Assembly: GCF_001632775.1 (NCBI RefSeq)
Contig: NZ_CP015249.1
Location: forward strand, 2,584,686 to 2,648,685
Direction of reading: 5' to 3'
Origin: Dokdonella koreensis DS-123
GTDB taxonomy: Bacteria > Pseudomonadota > Gammaproteobacteria > Xanthomonadales > Rhodanobacteraceae
DNA: 64,000 nucleotides
This document shows, piece after piece, positions 48,026 through 58,783 of the stretch. The translations under genes were made by a program, and so were the position numbers. The notes under the pieces were generated by a model, which worked only from the letters and a program-made list of their open reading frames with translations, made no database searches and was not told the origin of the DNA. Numbering within the stretch: position 1 is the first letter of the stretch; every line of letters begins with the position of its first letter.

Positions 48026-48118
48026 TGGCGGAGAGAGAGGGATTCGAACCCTCGATAGAGCTTTTGACCCTATACTCCCTTAGCAGGGGAGCCCCTTCGG
48101 CCTCTCGGGCATCTCTCC
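48026..48118 (-). tRNA. tRNA-Ser (anticodon GCT)
   Basis: 93 bases with the long variable arm typical of serine tRNAs. The acceptor stem begins GGAGAGA and ends TCTCTCC with discriminator G and an encoded CCA. The anticodon loop CTGCTAA gives GCT, reading AGC/AGT. It lies just downstream of csrA on the same strand, an arrangement common in gammaproteobacteria. Confidence 0.97.
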
Positions 48119-48226
48119 GGGAAATCACTCGTGCCGCCCGGCGGCAGAGCCGCCGTCCCCGCGCCGGAAGCGGGCGAGGTCGCGTACGAGGGGCGCAGGA
48201 TAGCCGCAGCGCAGCGGATCGTAAAG

Positions 48227-48439
48227 TCAGCCTTCGTGATGGCTATCGGCCCCGGCGTCTTCCGCTCCGGGATTCTGCTCGCGCTTGATGCGCTGGTAGA
48301 TTTCCTCGCGATGCACGGCGACGTCCTTCGGCGCATTGATGCCGATGCGCACCTGGTTGCCTTTCACGCCCAGCACGGTGACGGTGACCTCGTCGCCGAT
48401 CATGAGGGTTTCGCCGATACGGCGGGTGAGAATCAGCAT
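48227..48439 (-). CDS. csrA: Carbon storage regulator CsrA
   Basis: 70 residues. This dimeric RNA-binding protein represses or activates translation at GGA-containing leaders. The family signature [34 protein letters not shown] is almost unchanged; the conserved basic R44-like region is [14 protein letters not shown]. It ends in an acidic/His tail longer than in E. coli. AGGAGA lies 8 bases before the ATG and is itself a GGA site, so autoregulation is possible. It follows alaS by 277 bases. Confidence 0.97.
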   Translation of the reverse strand: MLILTRRIGETLMIGDEVTVTVLGVKGNQVRIGINAPKDVAVHREEIYQRIKREQNPGAEDAGADSHHEG

Positions 48440-48716
48440 TTCTTCATTCTCCTACGATGCTTATGGTCGGTCCGATGTCTCACGCTGCCGGCGCTCACTC
48501 CGAACAACGGACACATCAGGGGACCGGATCAGCCTCCCTAGCTGATCACGTGACCCTTCCCCTGTTTCAAGAAACCGGCCCGTGAACGGGGCCCTGGAAG
48601 AAGCCATCGGTGAATGGATGGCCGAAACAATCGTATAAAACTGTTGCGATGGTAACCTCAGCAATCCTGCCTGCGCAATCGAGATCGCGCAAGGACTTGC
48701 GCGCTTTCTCCACCCA

Positions 48717-51353
48717 TCAGGCAAGGCGTTCGGCTAGCCATTTCGGCACATGCGCCAGTGCCTGATCCAGTGCTGGGGAGTCGACGCCGCCGCCCTGGGC
48801 GAGGTCCGGACGGCCGCCGCCCTTGCCGCCGATCTGCGCGGCCACATGCGCGACGACCTCGCCGGCCTTGACCTTGCCGAGCGCGGCGCCACCGACGCCG
48901 CCGACCAGGGCGACCTTGCCCTCCGCCGCTGCCGCCAGCAGCACGACGCAGTCGCCGAGCTGCTGCTTGAGCGAGTCCACGCCTTCGCGCAGCGCCTTCG
49001 CATCGAGACCGTCCACGCGCGCGGCGACGACGCGGATGCCACCGACATCACCCGCCTGCGCCGCCAGATCCTGCGTCGCGGAACTGGCGGCCTTGGCCTT
49101 GAACGATTCCAGCTCGCGCTCGAGCTTGCGCTGGCGATCGAACAGCTGGCGCAGCTTGTCGACGACGTCGGCCGGCCCGACCGAGAGCAGGTCGGCGACG
49201 GCACCGAGCCGGCGCTCCTCGTCGACGACGAAGGCGACCGCCGCGGCGCCGGTCAGCGCCTCGATGCGGCGCACGCCCGATGCGACGCCACTCTCGGCGA
49301 CGATCTTGAACAGGCCGATGTCACCGGTGCGCGAGACGTGCGTGCCGCCGCACAGCTCGGTCGAGAACTCGCCCATCTTCAGCACGCGCACCTGATCGCC
49401 GTACTTCTCGCCGAACAGCGCCATCGCGCCGAAATCGATCGCTTCCTCGTAGCCCATCGTGTGGACTTCGGCGGCGACGTTGCGGCGGATCTCGGCGTTG
49501 ACCAGATCCTCGATACGGCGCAGCTCCGTGCCGTCGACCGCCTGGAAGTGCGCGAAGTCGAAGCGCAGGCGGTCGGGCGCGACCAGCGAACCCTTCTGCG
49601 TCACGTGCGTGCCGAGCACGCTGCGCAAGGCGGCGTGCAGCAGGTGGGTGGCCGAATGATTGAGGATCGTCGCCTGGCGCCGCTCGCCGTCGACGGCAGC
49701 GGCCAGGCGCGCACCGCGCTGCAGTGGGTGGGCGCCCTGCCAGCGACCGACGTGACCGTGGAACGCACCGGCCAGCTTCTGCGTGTCGCCGACCGCCAGC
49801 GCACCACCGGTGCCGGTGAGCACGCCGACATCGCCGACCTGTCCGCCGGATTCGGCGTAGAACGGCGTGCGGTCGAGAATGACGATGCCTTCCTCGCCGT
49901 CCGCCAGCGCGTCCACCGCACGGCCGCCGCGCAGGATCGCCAGCACCTCGCCGCCTTCGCCCTGCAGCGTGTCGTAGCCGAGGAACTGCGTCGGCGGCAG
50001 GCTGGCCGCGAGCTCCGCCGGCAGCTGCCCCTTGGACTCGAACTGGCTGGCCGCCCGCGCCCGTTCGCGCTGCTGCTCCATCGCCTGCTCGAAGCCGGCC
50101 ATGTCCACCGTCAGCCCGCGTTCGCGCGCGATGTCGGCAGTGAGGTCGACCGGAAAACCGTAGGTGTCGTAGAGCCGGAACGCATCGGCACCGGGAATGG
50201 TCGTGCCCGCGCGGGCCGCCACCTCGGCGAACAGCTTCATGCCCTGCTCGAGCGTCTCGCCGAAGCGTTCCTCCTCGACCTTGAGCGCGCGCTCGACCAC
50301 GTCGCGCTTGGCCGGCAGCTCCGGATACGCCTCGCCCATGACGTCGATCAGCGGCGCGACCATCTTCCAGAAGAAGTCGCCGCGCACGCCGAGCATCCAG
50401 CCATGGCGCAGGGCGCGGCGGATGATCCGGCGCAGCACGTAGCCGCGTCCTTCGTTCGACGGCAATACACCATCGACGATCAGGAAAGAACAGGCACGGA
50501 TGTGGTCGGCGATCACGCGCAGCGAGGTGTTGCCGAGATCGGCCGTGCCGGTCAGCGCGCCGGCGGCGCGGATCAGGTGCTGGAACGTGTCGATCTCGTA
50601 GTTGGTGTGCACGTGCTGCAGCACGGCCGCCAGCCGCTCCAGGCCCATGCCGGTATCCACGCAGGGCGCCGGCAGCGGCGTCAGCGTGCCGTCGGCGGCG
50701 CGGTCGAACTGCATGAACACCAGGTTCCAGATCTCGATGAAGCGGTCGCCGTCCTCGTCGGGCGAACCGGGCGGCCCGCCGGCGATGTGGGCGCCGTGGT
50801 CGTAGAAGATCTCGGTGCACGGGCCGCACGGGCCGGTATCGGCCATCTGCCAGAAATTGTCCGAGGCGAACGGCGCGCCCTTGTTGTCGCCGATGCGCAC
50901 GATGCGCTCGGCCGGCACGCCGACCTGCGCGTTCCAGATCGCGTAGGCCTCCTCGTCGGTGTGGTAGACCGTGACCAGCAGGCGCTCGGGCGGCAGCTTC
51001 CAGACCTCGGTCAGCAGCTCCCAGGCCCAGAGGATGGCGTCGCGCTTGAAGTAGTCGCCGAACGACCAGTTGCCGAGCATCTCGAAGAACGTGTGGTGGC
51101 GCGCGGTGTAGCCGACCGAATCGAGGTCGTTGTGCTTGCCGCCAGCGCGCAGGCAGCGCTGCACGTCGGCCACGCGCGGGCCCGGCGGCTTCTCGCTGCC
51201 GAGAAAGGCGTTCTTGAACTGCACCATGCCCGAGTTCGTGAACAGCAGCGTCGGATCGTTGGCCGGCACCAGCGGCGCCGACGGCACGATGACGTGCCCC
51301 TTGGAGCGGAAGAACTCGAGAAACGTGGAGCGGATTTCGGCGCTGGTCGTCAT
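48717..51353 (-). CDS. alaS: Alanine--tRNA ligase
   Basis: 878 residues from the ATG at 51353 (another ATG two codons earlier is possible), close to the 876 of E. coli. The class II catalytic core is seen as [16 protein letters not shown]-like N-terminus, [15 protein letters not shown] and [16 protein letters not shown]. The editing domain has the zinc ligands HSATH and CGGTH. A C-terminal coiled coil and C-Ala domain ([15 protein letters not shown]) follow. It lies between recX and csrA, the common recA-recX-alaS-csrA order. Confidence 0.96.
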   Translation of the reverse strand: MTTSAEIRSTFLEFFRSKGHVIVPSAPLVPANDPTLLFTNSGMVQFKNAFLGSEKPPGPRVADVQRCLRAGGKHNDLDSVGYTARHHTFFEMLGNWSFGDYFKRDAILWAWELLTEVWKLPPERLLVTVYHTDEEAYAIWNAQVGVPAERIVRIGDNKGAPFASDNFWQMADTGPCGPCTEIFYDHGAHIAGGPPGSPDEDGDRFIEIWNLVFMQFDRAADGTLTPLPAPCVDTGMGLERLAAVLQHVHTNYEIDTFQHLIRAAGALTGTADLGNTSLRVIADHIRACSFLIVDGVLPSNEGRGYVLRRIIRRALRHGWMLGVRGDFFWKMVAPLIDVMGEAYPELPAKRDVVERALKVEEERFGETLEQGMKLFAEVAARAGTTIPGADAFRLYDTYGFPVDLTADIARERGLTVDMAGFEQAMEQQRERARAASQFESKGQLPAELAASLPPTQFLGYDTLQGEGGEVLAILRGGRAVDALADGEEGIVILDRTPFYAESGGQVGDVGVLTGTGGALAVGDTQKLAGAFHGHVGRWQGAHPLQRGARLAAAVDGERRQATILNHSATHLLHAALRSVLGTHVTQKGSLVAPDRLRFDFAHFQAVDGTELRRIEDLVNAEIRRNVAAEVHTMGYEEAIDFGAMALFGEKYGDQVRVLKMGEFSTELCGGTHVSRTGDIGLFKIVAESGVASGVRRIEALTGAAAVAFVVDEERRLGAVADLLSVGPADVVDKLRQLFDRQRKLERELESFKAKAASSATQDLAAQAGDVGGIRVVAARVDGLDAKALREGVDSLKQQLGDCVVLLAAAAEGKVALVGGVGGAALGKVKAGEVVAHVAAQIGGKGGGRPDLAQGGGVDSPALDQALAHVPKWLAERLA

Positions 51354-51512
51354 GGGCATCTGGCAAGCCGTCAAGGGAATCCTGGTGAAATGCAGCATTC
51401 CGCCGTCACGCCCCGGTCGGGGCGCGCCCGGTTCCGGGCGGATCGGAGGACGCTTCGGACCGGCGGCCGGCACCGGCCACACCCGGCCGGGACAGCACGG
51501 CGGGACGGCGTT

Positions 51513-52007
51513 TCAATCGAAGGAATCGTCGTCGCTGCCGGCGTCGGCGCGCGTCAGGGCGCCCACTGTGGGGCCATCGAAGCCTCGGCGCAAGAGAAAG
51601 GCGGCCCGGCGCGCGCGCTCCTGGGCCGAGCGCGCCGGCGTGCGTCCGTACTGGCGCTGGAGCTGCCGGCGGGCCGAGGCCAGCCAGTCGACGTCGACCT
51701 CGGCCAGCGCATCACGGACGGCGGCATCGGCGATACCGTGCGAACGCAACTCGGCGACGATGCGCCGCGGGCCGTAGCCCTGCCCGGCGCGCGATCGCGC
51801 CAGCGCCCCGGCGAAGCGGGCATCGCTCTGCAGCGCACCGGCTTCCAGGGCTTCCAGGGCGGCGGCGGCCTCGTCGGCGGCATGGCCACCCCGCGCGAGC
51901 TTCGTGCGCAGTTCCGAACGGGAATGCTCGCGCCGGGCCAGCCAGCCGAGCGCCCGGTCATAGGCGGCGGGCTTGTCTGCGGGCGTTCGTGGCGGACGGG
52001 ACGTCAT
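51513..52007 (-). CDS. recX: Regulatory protein RecX
   Basis: 164 residues from the ATG at 52007. The three-helix RecX repeats are visible (AYDRALGWLARREHSRSELRTKLARGG, ALQSDARFAGALARSRAGQGYGPRRIVAELRSHGI). RecX binds RecA filaments and limits their activity. It is separated from recA by an unrelated small secreted-protein gene, which is unusual for this otherwise adjacent pair. Confidence 0.9.
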   Translation of the reverse strand: MTSRPPRTPADKPAAYDRALGWLARREHSRSELRTKLARGGHAADEAAAALEALEAGALQSDARFAGALARSRAGQGYGPRRIVAELRSHGIADAAVRDALAEVDVDWLASARRQLQRQYGRTPARSAQERARRAAFLLRRGFDGPTVGALTRADAGSDDDSFD

Positions 52008-52088
52008 GATCGGCGCACCGGAGTGGCGCGGCGGCCGGCCGGCGGCCGTCGACACCGCGAGGACGGCCGGAGGATGCGGCTGCGGTCG

Positions 52089-52487
52089 TCAGTTGGGCGC
52101 GATCCGCTTGGCATCCGGCTGGGTGCCGAGCAGCTCGAACTCTTCCAGTGCGCCCACCAGGGTCGAGCCGTCGACCTTACGCGCCCCGATCCGGCTACCG
52201 TCCACGCCACGCTCGGCCTGCACGACGACGACGACGGTCTTGACGCCCTCGTCCACGAACAGCGCGTACTGCGGGACGTCGATCGCGAGCGGCGATCCGG
52301 TGGAAACCGCCCCGTCGCCGATCACGAACACCGCGTTGCCGGCGTCGACGTCGGCCTGGGTGGCCGGCCGGCCGGCGACGAACCCGCTGGCGGTCGGCAG
52401 CGGCGGCAGGGACGTCAGTTCGGCGGCATGGAGACTGCCGGTACCGAGCGCGAACAGCACGATGCTGGCGAAGACGATGCGATGCAT
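52089..52487 (-). CDS. Small secreted protein of unknown function between recA and recX
   Basis: 132 residues, with AAGGAT 6 bases before the ATG and a Sec signal peptide ending SLHAA. The mature part has the pattern of a beta-rich domain ([43 protein letters not shown]) and no Cys. No family or active site was recognised. It is inserted between recA and recX in the same orientation and may be co-transcribed with either. Confidence 0.75.
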   Translation of the reverse strand: MHRIVFASIVLFALGTGSLHAAELTSLPPLPTASGFVAGRPATQADVDAGNAVFVIGDGAVSTGSPLAIDVPQYALFVDEGVKTVVVVVQAERGVDGSRIGARKVDGSTLVGALEEFELLGTQPDAKRIAPN

Positions 52488-52620
52488 GGCTCTATCCTTC
52501 CCGAATCGGCACGGCGGCCGGCGGACGGCCCCTCGATGCCGCAGCACCTTAGCGAGGCCCCCACGGTGCGTCCAGCCGGCAGCCGACCGACGGTCGGGCC
52601 GGCGGACCGGCGGACCGGAC

Positions 52621-52659
52621 CCGGCCCGGCCACCGGTCGCCACGGCACGGCCGGGCCGG
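52621..52659 (-). terminator. Possible terminator hairpin after recA
   Basis: CCGGCCCGGCC (52621-52631) pairs with GGCCGGGCCGG (52649-52659) around a 17-nt loop, 46 bases after the recA stop. There is no T-tract and the sequence is uniformly GC-rich. Confidence 0.35.
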
Positions 52660-52705
52660 CGCCTGCCGGACCGGCCTGCGCGCCGTACGCCCGGACCGGC
52701 CGCGA

Positions 52706-53737
<1,032 letters not shown>

Positions 53738-53867
53738 CGGGCGGTACCTCTGTGTGTTTGATCGGCGCGGAGGATGCCGCGCCCGCATCTCAGCGATTGA
53801 GACGGCGCGGCGGGAGTGCCCGGCATTATTCCACAGCGCCCGGGACGGAACAGGGGCGGACGGCGCG

Positions 53868-54377
53868 TCAGCTCGTAAGAATCCGGCGCAGGCCGTCGAG
53901 CGCGGCGGCAACGGTGCTGCGCCGTACCGCCTCGCGGTCGCCGGGAAAATGGAACAGTTCAGCTTTCGCGTAACCGCCGCGCCGTTTCCAGCCGATCCAG
54001 ACCGTGCCGACCGGCTTGCCGGGCGTGGCGCCGCCAGGGCCGGCAATGCCGGTGACCGCCACCGCGACGCTGGCGCCGTAGCGCGCCAGCGCGCCGGAGA
54101 CCATCTCCACGACGGTTTCCTGACTGACGGCGCCGGTGCGTTCCAGGGTCTGCGGCTGAACGCCGAGCAGGGCTTCCTTGGCCTCGTAGCTGTAGGCGAC
54201 GACGCCGCACTCGAACCAGGTCGAGCTGCCGGCGATGTCGGTCAGCACCTTGGCGATCCAGCCGCCGGTGCACGATTCGGCGGTGACCATGCTCATCCCG
54301 CGCGCGACCAGGAGCTCGGCGACCGACTGGCCGAGCAGCGCCAGATCGGCGTCGTCGTGAACGTGGGGGGCGGACAT
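53868..54377 (-). CDS. pncC: CinA-family nicotinamide-nucleotide amidohydrolase (PncC)
   Basis: 169 residues; CGGAG precedes the ATG. This is the stand-alone C-terminal CinA domain, lacking the N-terminal MoCF-like part. The catalytic Ser lies in [21 protein letters not shown], followed by [15 protein letters not shown] and [19 protein letters not shown]. It deamidates NMN for NAD recycling. Its place just upstream of recA is shared by many gammaproteobacteria. Confidence 0.94.
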   Translation of the reverse strand: MSAPHVHDDADLALLGQSVAELLVARGMSMVTAESCTGGWIAKVLTDIAGSSTWFECGVVAYSYEAKEALLGVQPQTLERTGAVSQETVVEMVSGALARYGASVAVAVTGIAGPGGATPGKPVGTVWIGWKRRGGYAKAELFHFPGDREAVRRSTVAAALDGLRRILTS

Positions 54378-54552
54378 GGTCCGGCTCCGCGGAAGCCAGG
54401 GGCGATGCGCGGGGACGGTAGCCGATCCGCGCGCGGGCGTCGAGTGCGCTCCCGGCCGGCCCGGCACGTGCGAGCCGGCGCACCCGGCGGAAGCATCGCC
54501 GCGCGATCTCGCGCATGATGCCGCTGCGTCGGGCCCGGCAGGTAACGAACCC

Positions 54553-55770
54553 ATGGACCTCAAGAGCGGCTATCCCTTCTGGGCGATCAGGAACGGACTG
54601 ATGCACGCGTTTCCCGCACTCGAGCGGGACCTGCGCTGCGACGTCGCCATCGTCGGCGGCGGCATCAGCGGCGCGCTGATCGCCGATGCCCTGGCCGGCG
54701 CCGGCCACGACGTCGCCGTGATCGAGCAGCGCGACATCGGCTGGGGCAGCACTGCCGCCAGCACGGCGCTGCTGCAGTACGAGATCGATACCCACCTGGT
54801 GGACCTGGCCCAGCGCTACGGCGAGGCCGCCGCAGTGCTGGCCTACCGCAGCTGCGCGGAGGCGATCGGCCAGCTGCAGGCCAAGGCGGGCGAGGTGCGC
54901 GACGTCGGCTTCGCACGCAACCGGAGCCTCTACTACGCCAGCAGGCGGCGCCATCGGTCGGCCCTGCTGGAGGAGGCGGCGCTGCGCGCGCGGCACGGCT
55001 TCGCCGTCGAATGGCTGGAGCCCGCCGCCCTGCGCGAACGCTACGGCTTCTCGGCACCGGGCGCGATCCTGAGCGCGCTCGCCGCGCGCGTCGACCCGTA
55101 CCGCATGACCTACCGCCTGCTGACGCGCCTGGCCCGGCGCGGTACCGCGGTGTTCGATCGCACCGCGGTCGCGGCGATCGACACCACCAGCCGCGGCGTG
55201 GCGCTGCGCACCCGGCAGGGCGCGACCATCCGCGCGCGCCATGCGGTGCTGGCGGCCGGCTACGCCTGCCAGCAGTGGATCGACCAGCGCGTCGCCCGCA
55301 ACCGCAGCAGCTATGCCTTCGTCACCGACCCGCTCGCCGCGGCGGCGCTCGGGCCGCTGGCCGACACGCTGGTCTGGGAATCGGCCCGCCCATATCTCTA
55401 CCTGCGGGCCACGGCCGATGGCCGCCTGCTCGTCGGCGGCGACGACGATGCCGTGGACATCCCGGCCCGGCGCGACACCCGGGTCGAGCGCAAGGCCACG
55501 CGGCTCTCGCGGAAGGTACGCAAGCTGTTCCCCCACCTGGCGGCGGAGCCGACGTTCTCGTGGGCCGGCACGTTCGCCGAGACCCGCGACGGCCTGCCGT
55601 TCTTCGGGCCGCACCGGCAGTTGGGACCGCGGGTGCTGTTCGCGATGGCCTACGGCGGCAACGGGATCACCTACTCGATGCTCGGCGCCGAGCTGATCCG
55701 CGCACGGATCGAGCGGCGGCCGCATCCGCTTGCCGCGCTGTTCGCGTTCGACCGGCTCGAACGCGCCTGA
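54553..55770 (+). CDS. FAD-dependent oxidoreductase (DAO/glycine oxidase-like)
   Basis: 405 residues from the ATG at 54553. The N-terminal dinucleotide motif is VAIVGGGISGALIADALAGAGHDVAVIE. The C-terminal FAD segment (TFSWAGTFAETRDGLPFFGPH ... YGGNGITYSMLGAELIRARI) is typical of the DAO superfamily (D-amino acid, glycine and sarcosine oxidases). No signal peptide is seen; the substrate cannot be told. It is divergent from pncC and followed after 69 bases by an NAD(P)-binding protein gene. Confidence 0.88.
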   Translation: MDLKSGYPFWAIRNGLMHAFPALERDLRCDVAIVGGGISGALIADALAGAGHDVAVIEQRDIGWGSTAASTALLQYEIDTHLVDLAQRYGEAAAVLAYRSCAEAIGQLQAKAGEVRDVGFARNRSLYYASRRRHRSALLEEAALRARHGFAVEWLEPAALRERYGFSAPGAILSALAARVDPYRMTYRLLTRLARRGTAVFDRTAVAAIDTTSRGVALRTRQGATIRARHAVLAAGYACQQWIDQRVARNRSSYAFVTDPLAAAALGPLADTLVWESARPYLYLRATADGRLLVGGDDDAVDIPARRDTRVERKATRLSRKVRKLFPHLAAEPTFSWAGTFAETRDGLPFFGPHRQLGPRVLFAMAYGGNGITYSMLGAELIRARIERRPHPLAALFAFDRLERA

Positions 55771-55839
55771 CCGCCGCCGCTTGCCTGGCCCTGGCATCGG
55801 CGCGATGCTGGCTGCTCCAAGGCCGGCCGGAATCCCGCC

Positions 55840-56475
55840 ATGAAGATCGCCCTCGTCGCCGCCACCGGAAAGATCGGGCGCCAGATCGCCCGGACCGCAC
55901 TTGATCGCGGCCATGCCGTCACGGCCGTGGCCCGCCGCGACGGCGCCCTGCCGGAGGAACTGGCCGGCGCCCGTGCCGTCGTCGCCGCCCTGGACGATCC
56001 ACCGGCCCTGGCAGCGGCCGTCCGCGGCCACGACGTCCTGGCCAGCGCATTCGGCCCGGACGGCCCGGACGTCGCCGCGCTGGCGCGAACGGCCGCCGCA
56101 CTGGTCGACGCCGCGCGCGCGGCCGGCATCCGGCGCCTGATCGTGGTCGGCGGCGCCGGCAGTCTCGAGGTCGCGCCGGGCGTCCAACTGGTCGATACGC
56201 CTGGATTCCCGGACGCCTACCGCCCCGCGGCGCTCGCCCACCGCGAGGCGCTGGCGGTCTACCGCGCGGCGCCGGACCTGGACTGGACGTTCTACGCACC
56301 GGCCGCGGAGATCGGGCCCGGGCCGCGGCTGGGACACTACCGCAGCCAGGCACGCACGCTGCGGGTGGACGAGACCGGCCACAGCCGGATCGCGTATCCG
56401 GACTACGCCGATGCCTTCGTCGACGAGATCGAGCACCCGCGCTACCTGCGCGAGATCGCCACCGCCGCCTACTGA
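55840..56475 (+). CDS. NAD(P)-binding oxidoreductase (NmrA/YwnB-like SDR)
   Basis: 211 residues. The N-terminal ALVAATGKIGRQIARTALDRGHAVTAVAR is the Rossmann GxxGxxG of atypical short-chain dehydrogenases. RRLIVVGGAGSLEVAPG and LDWTFYAPAAEIGPG match the YwnB/NmrA-like group. The YxxxK catalytic pair is absent, usual for this group, so it may act as a redox sensor or flavin reductase. The C-terminus (ISYPDYADAFVDEIEHPRYLREIATAAY-like) is typical. It lies upstream of the redox sensor kinase. Confidence 0.88.
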   Translation: MKIALVAATGKIGRQIARTALDRGHAVTAVARRDGALPEELAGARAVVAALDDPPALAAAVRGHDVLASAFGPDGPDVAALARTAAALVDAARAAGIRRLIVVGGAGSLEVAPGVQLVDTPGFPDAYRPAALAHREALAVYRAAPDLDWTFYAPAAEIGPGPRLGHYRSQARTLRVDETGHSRIAYPDYADAFVDEIEHPRYLREIATAAY

Positions 56476-56564
56476 ACCGCGGAGCGGTACGGCCGGGCGC
56501 CGGTCCGGCAGCCTGCGACCGCCGGTCGCGCCCCGGCACCGGCGCGAGGGCCGATAATCGCGCG

Positions 56565-57806
56565 ATGCGGACGCCCCCGGCCTCGTTTCTCGGCACCCTG
56601 TGCACGCTGCGCTGGCTGGCGATCGCCGGCCAGGCGGCGGCCGTGCTGATCGCAACCGGCCCGCTGGGCCTGGCACTGCCGCCGATGCCGCTGTGGCTGG
56701 CGATCGCCGCGCTGGCCGCCTTCAACGTCTACGCGAGCTGGCGCGTGCGCCGGGGCGACGCCGGCCCGGCCGAGACCTTCGCGCACATCGCCGTCGACGT
56801 GGCGGCGCTGGCCTGGCTGGTCGGCTGGAGCGGGGGCGTCACCAATCCGTTCACGTCGCTGTTCCTGCTGCCGATCGCGTTCGCCGCGCTGGCGCTGCCG
56901 CTGCCGTGGATCCACGCCACCGCGGCGATCTGCGGCATCGGCTATGCGGCCGCGGCCTGGTTCGGGCAGCCGCTGCCGCACCTGCACGGACTGGCGATCG
57001 ACGGCTTCGACCTGCACCTGGTCGGCATGGCGGTGAACTTCCTGATCTCCGCCGGCGTCGTGCTCTACTTCTTCTCGCGCCTGGCGATCGCGCTGCGCCG
57101 GCGCGAGCACGAGCTGTCGCTGCTGCGCGAGCGCTTCGCGCGCAACGAGGGCATCGTCGCGCTGGCCACGCATGCCGCCTCGGTCGCGCACGAGCTCAAC
57201 ACGCCGCTGGCCACGCTGACGCTGATGCTCGACGACCTGCTCGAGCGGCCGGCACCGGCGGACATGCACGAGGACCACGCGACGATGCGCGAGCTGGTGG
57301 ACGTGTGCCGCGACCGTGTCCGCGAGCTGGCCACGCCGGCGGAAGCGACCACCGCCGGCGCACCGCCACTCGAGGTCGACCTGGAACAGGTGATCGCGCG
57401 CTGGCAGCTGGTGCGGCCAACGATCGAGCTGCGGCGCAGCGGCGCGATCGGCCGCCACGCGGCCGTCGATCCCGCCGTGGGCCACCTGCTGCAGGCCCTG
57501 CTCAACAACGCCGCCGATGCCGGCACGCAGGCCGGCACGCCACGGGTGGACCTGCACCTGGACGCCGACGAGACCGGACTGCGCGGCCAGATCCGCGACT
57601 ACGGCGCCGGCTTCGACGCTGCCCGGCCATTCCTGCCCGGGACGCTGTTCGGCAGCAGCAAGCCCGACGGCCTCGGCGTCGGCCTGGCGCTTTCGCACGC
57701 CACCGTCGAACGGCTGGGCGGCGAGCTGTCGATGCAGGCCAGCGACGGCCGCGGCGTCTGCGTGCGCTTCCACCTGCCGGCCGGACGCAAGGAACGGACC
57801 CGATGA
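56565..57806 (+). CDS. RegB/PrrB-type redox sensor histidine kinase
   Basis: 413 residues. Six or so N-terminal membrane helices (about 10-175) contain GGVTNPF at 90-96, the heptapeptide that senses quinone in RegB. The H-box is SVAHELNTPLATL with the phospho-acceptor H209. A Cys at 248 (VDVCRDRV) sits where RegB carries its redox-active Cys. The ATPase part has LLNNAADAG, DYGAGF and DGLGVGLALSHATVERLGG. It would phosphorylate the response regulator encoded next, overlapping by four bases. In relatives the pair controls respiratory and redox genes. Confidence 0.93.
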   Translation: MRTPPASFLGTLCTLRWLAIAGQAAAVLIATGPLGLALPPMPLWLAIAALAAFNVYASWRVRRGDAGPAETFAHIAVDVAALAWLVGWSGGVTNPFTSLFLLPIAFAALALPLPWIHATAAICGIGYAAAAWFGQPLPHLHGLAIDGFDLHLVGMAVNFLISAGVVLYFFSRLAIALRRREHELSLLRERFARNEGIVALATHAASVAHELNTPLATLTLMLDDLLERPAPADMHEDHATMRELVDVCRDRVRELATPAEATTAGAPPLEVDLEQVIARWQLVRPTIELRRSGAIGRHAAVDPAVGHLLQALLNNAADAGTQAGTPRVDLHLDADETGLRGQIRDYGAGFDAARPFLPGTLFGSSKPDGLGVGLALSHATVERLGGELSMQASDGRGVCVRFHLPAGRKERTR

Positions 57807-58351
57807 AGCGAGGCCTGCTGGTCGACGACGATGCACTGTACCTGCGCGCGCTGCAGCGCTCGCTCGAGCGCCGCGGCCTGGAGGTCGCCGTCGCCACCAC
57901 CGGCGTGGCGGCGCTGGCCTGCGCGCGGCGGCTGCAGCCCGATTTCGCCCTGGTCGACCTCAAGCTGGACGGCGAGACCGGGCTGGACCTGATCGCCCCG
58001 TTGCGCGCGCTGCGCAGCGACATGCGCGTGATCCTGGTGACCGGCTACGCCAGCGTGGCGACGGCGGTCGAGGCGATCAAGCGCGGGGCCGACAACTACC
58101 TGCCGAAGCCGGCCACGGTGCCGATGATCCTGCGCGTACTGCGCGGCGAGCCGCTGCCGGCGCCGGAGGTCGGCGTGCAGATGACGCCGCTCAATCGCCT
58201 GGAGTGGGAGCACATCCAGCAGGCGCTGGCGAGCACCGCCGGCAACATCTCGGCCGCGGCACGCATGCTCGGCATGCACCGGCGCTCGCTGCAGCGCAAG
58301 CTCGCCAAGCGGCCGGCGCGGGAACGCACGCCGGCCGACGAACTGGACTAG
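57803..58351 (+). CDS. RegA/PrrA/ActR-type response regulator
   Basis: 182 residues. The receiver domain has the acidic pair in LLVDDDALYL, the phospho-acceptor D52 in ALVDLKLDGETG and the Lys in NYLPKPA. A short linker leads to a Fis-type helix-turn-helix (GNISAAARMLGMHRRSLQRKL), nearly identical in kind to RegA. Its ATG overlaps the kinase stop (ATGA). Its TAG stop codon (58349-58351) lies within the left end of a 271-bp repeat element, so the C-terminal end may have been set by that insertion. Confidence 0.94.
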   Translation: MKRGLLVDDDALYLRALQRSLERRGLEVAVATTGVAALACARRLQPDFALVDLKLDGETGLDLIAPLRALRSDMRVILVTGYASVATAVEAIKRGADNYLPKPATVPMILRVLRGEPLPAPEVGVQMTPLNRLEWEHIQQALASTAGNISAAARMLGMHRRSLQRKLAKRPARERTPADELD

Positions 58352-58618
58352 GGCGTGTCATCAATCCCCCGGCAGGTCGCGTTGGCCCTGGAAAGTCGTC
58401 AGGGGGTGGTGTGTGGCGCCGCGCCTGACTGGCCGTCAGGTCAAGCCGCGCAACGCACGCTGGCGGCTTTCCAGGGCCAACCCGTAGGGCCGCTCTTGCG
58501 TGCGCCCGGGACTGCGTCATCGCTCGGGCGTGGACCGACGTCCACGTCCTCCCTCTTCCTTGGCCCGGACGCACGCAAGAACGGCGCGGCCTACCGAGGG
58601 ATTGATGACACGCCCTAG
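58348..58618. mobile_element. 271-bp non-autonomous element made of nested inverted repeats (MITE-like)
   Basis: The ends are perfect 21-bp inverted repeats (58348-58368 and 58598-58618), beginning CTAGGGCGTGTCATCAATCC, with a palindromic CTAG at the very edges that could be target duplication. Inside are two further hairpin arms. Arm A pairs 58381-58395 (GTTGGCCCTGGAAAG) with 58467-58481 perfectly and contains a 6-bp hairpin at 58424-58440. Arm B pairs 58489-58510 with 58564-58585 at 20 of 22 positions and contains a 7-bp hairpin at 58529-58546. No transposase frame is present. The rest of the gap (58619-58783) shows nothing I recognise. Confidence 0.85.
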
Positions 58619-58783
58619 AGCCTGGTTGAACCGGCACCGCCGGGCGCCCATGTCCCGGCGTGTCACGGCCGCTCTGGCATCGGACGCCGGCGCTGCCGCG
58701 CCCACCCCGGGCTCTGGCATTCCACGGCGTCACCTGCGTTCAATTCACATGCGCACGATAGATGCGCATGCCGCGAGGCGATC

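Noticed and set aside
52583-52631. GGCGGACC-like short tandem repeats after recA
   Set aside because: Only about two copies in an already GC-saturated gap; not a meaningful repeat array.
53738-53870. Possible SOS (LexA) box upstream of recA
   Set aside because: Two CTGT sequences occur but in direct, not inverted, orientation, and no TTAG...CTAA-type or CTGT-N8-ACAG palindrome is present.
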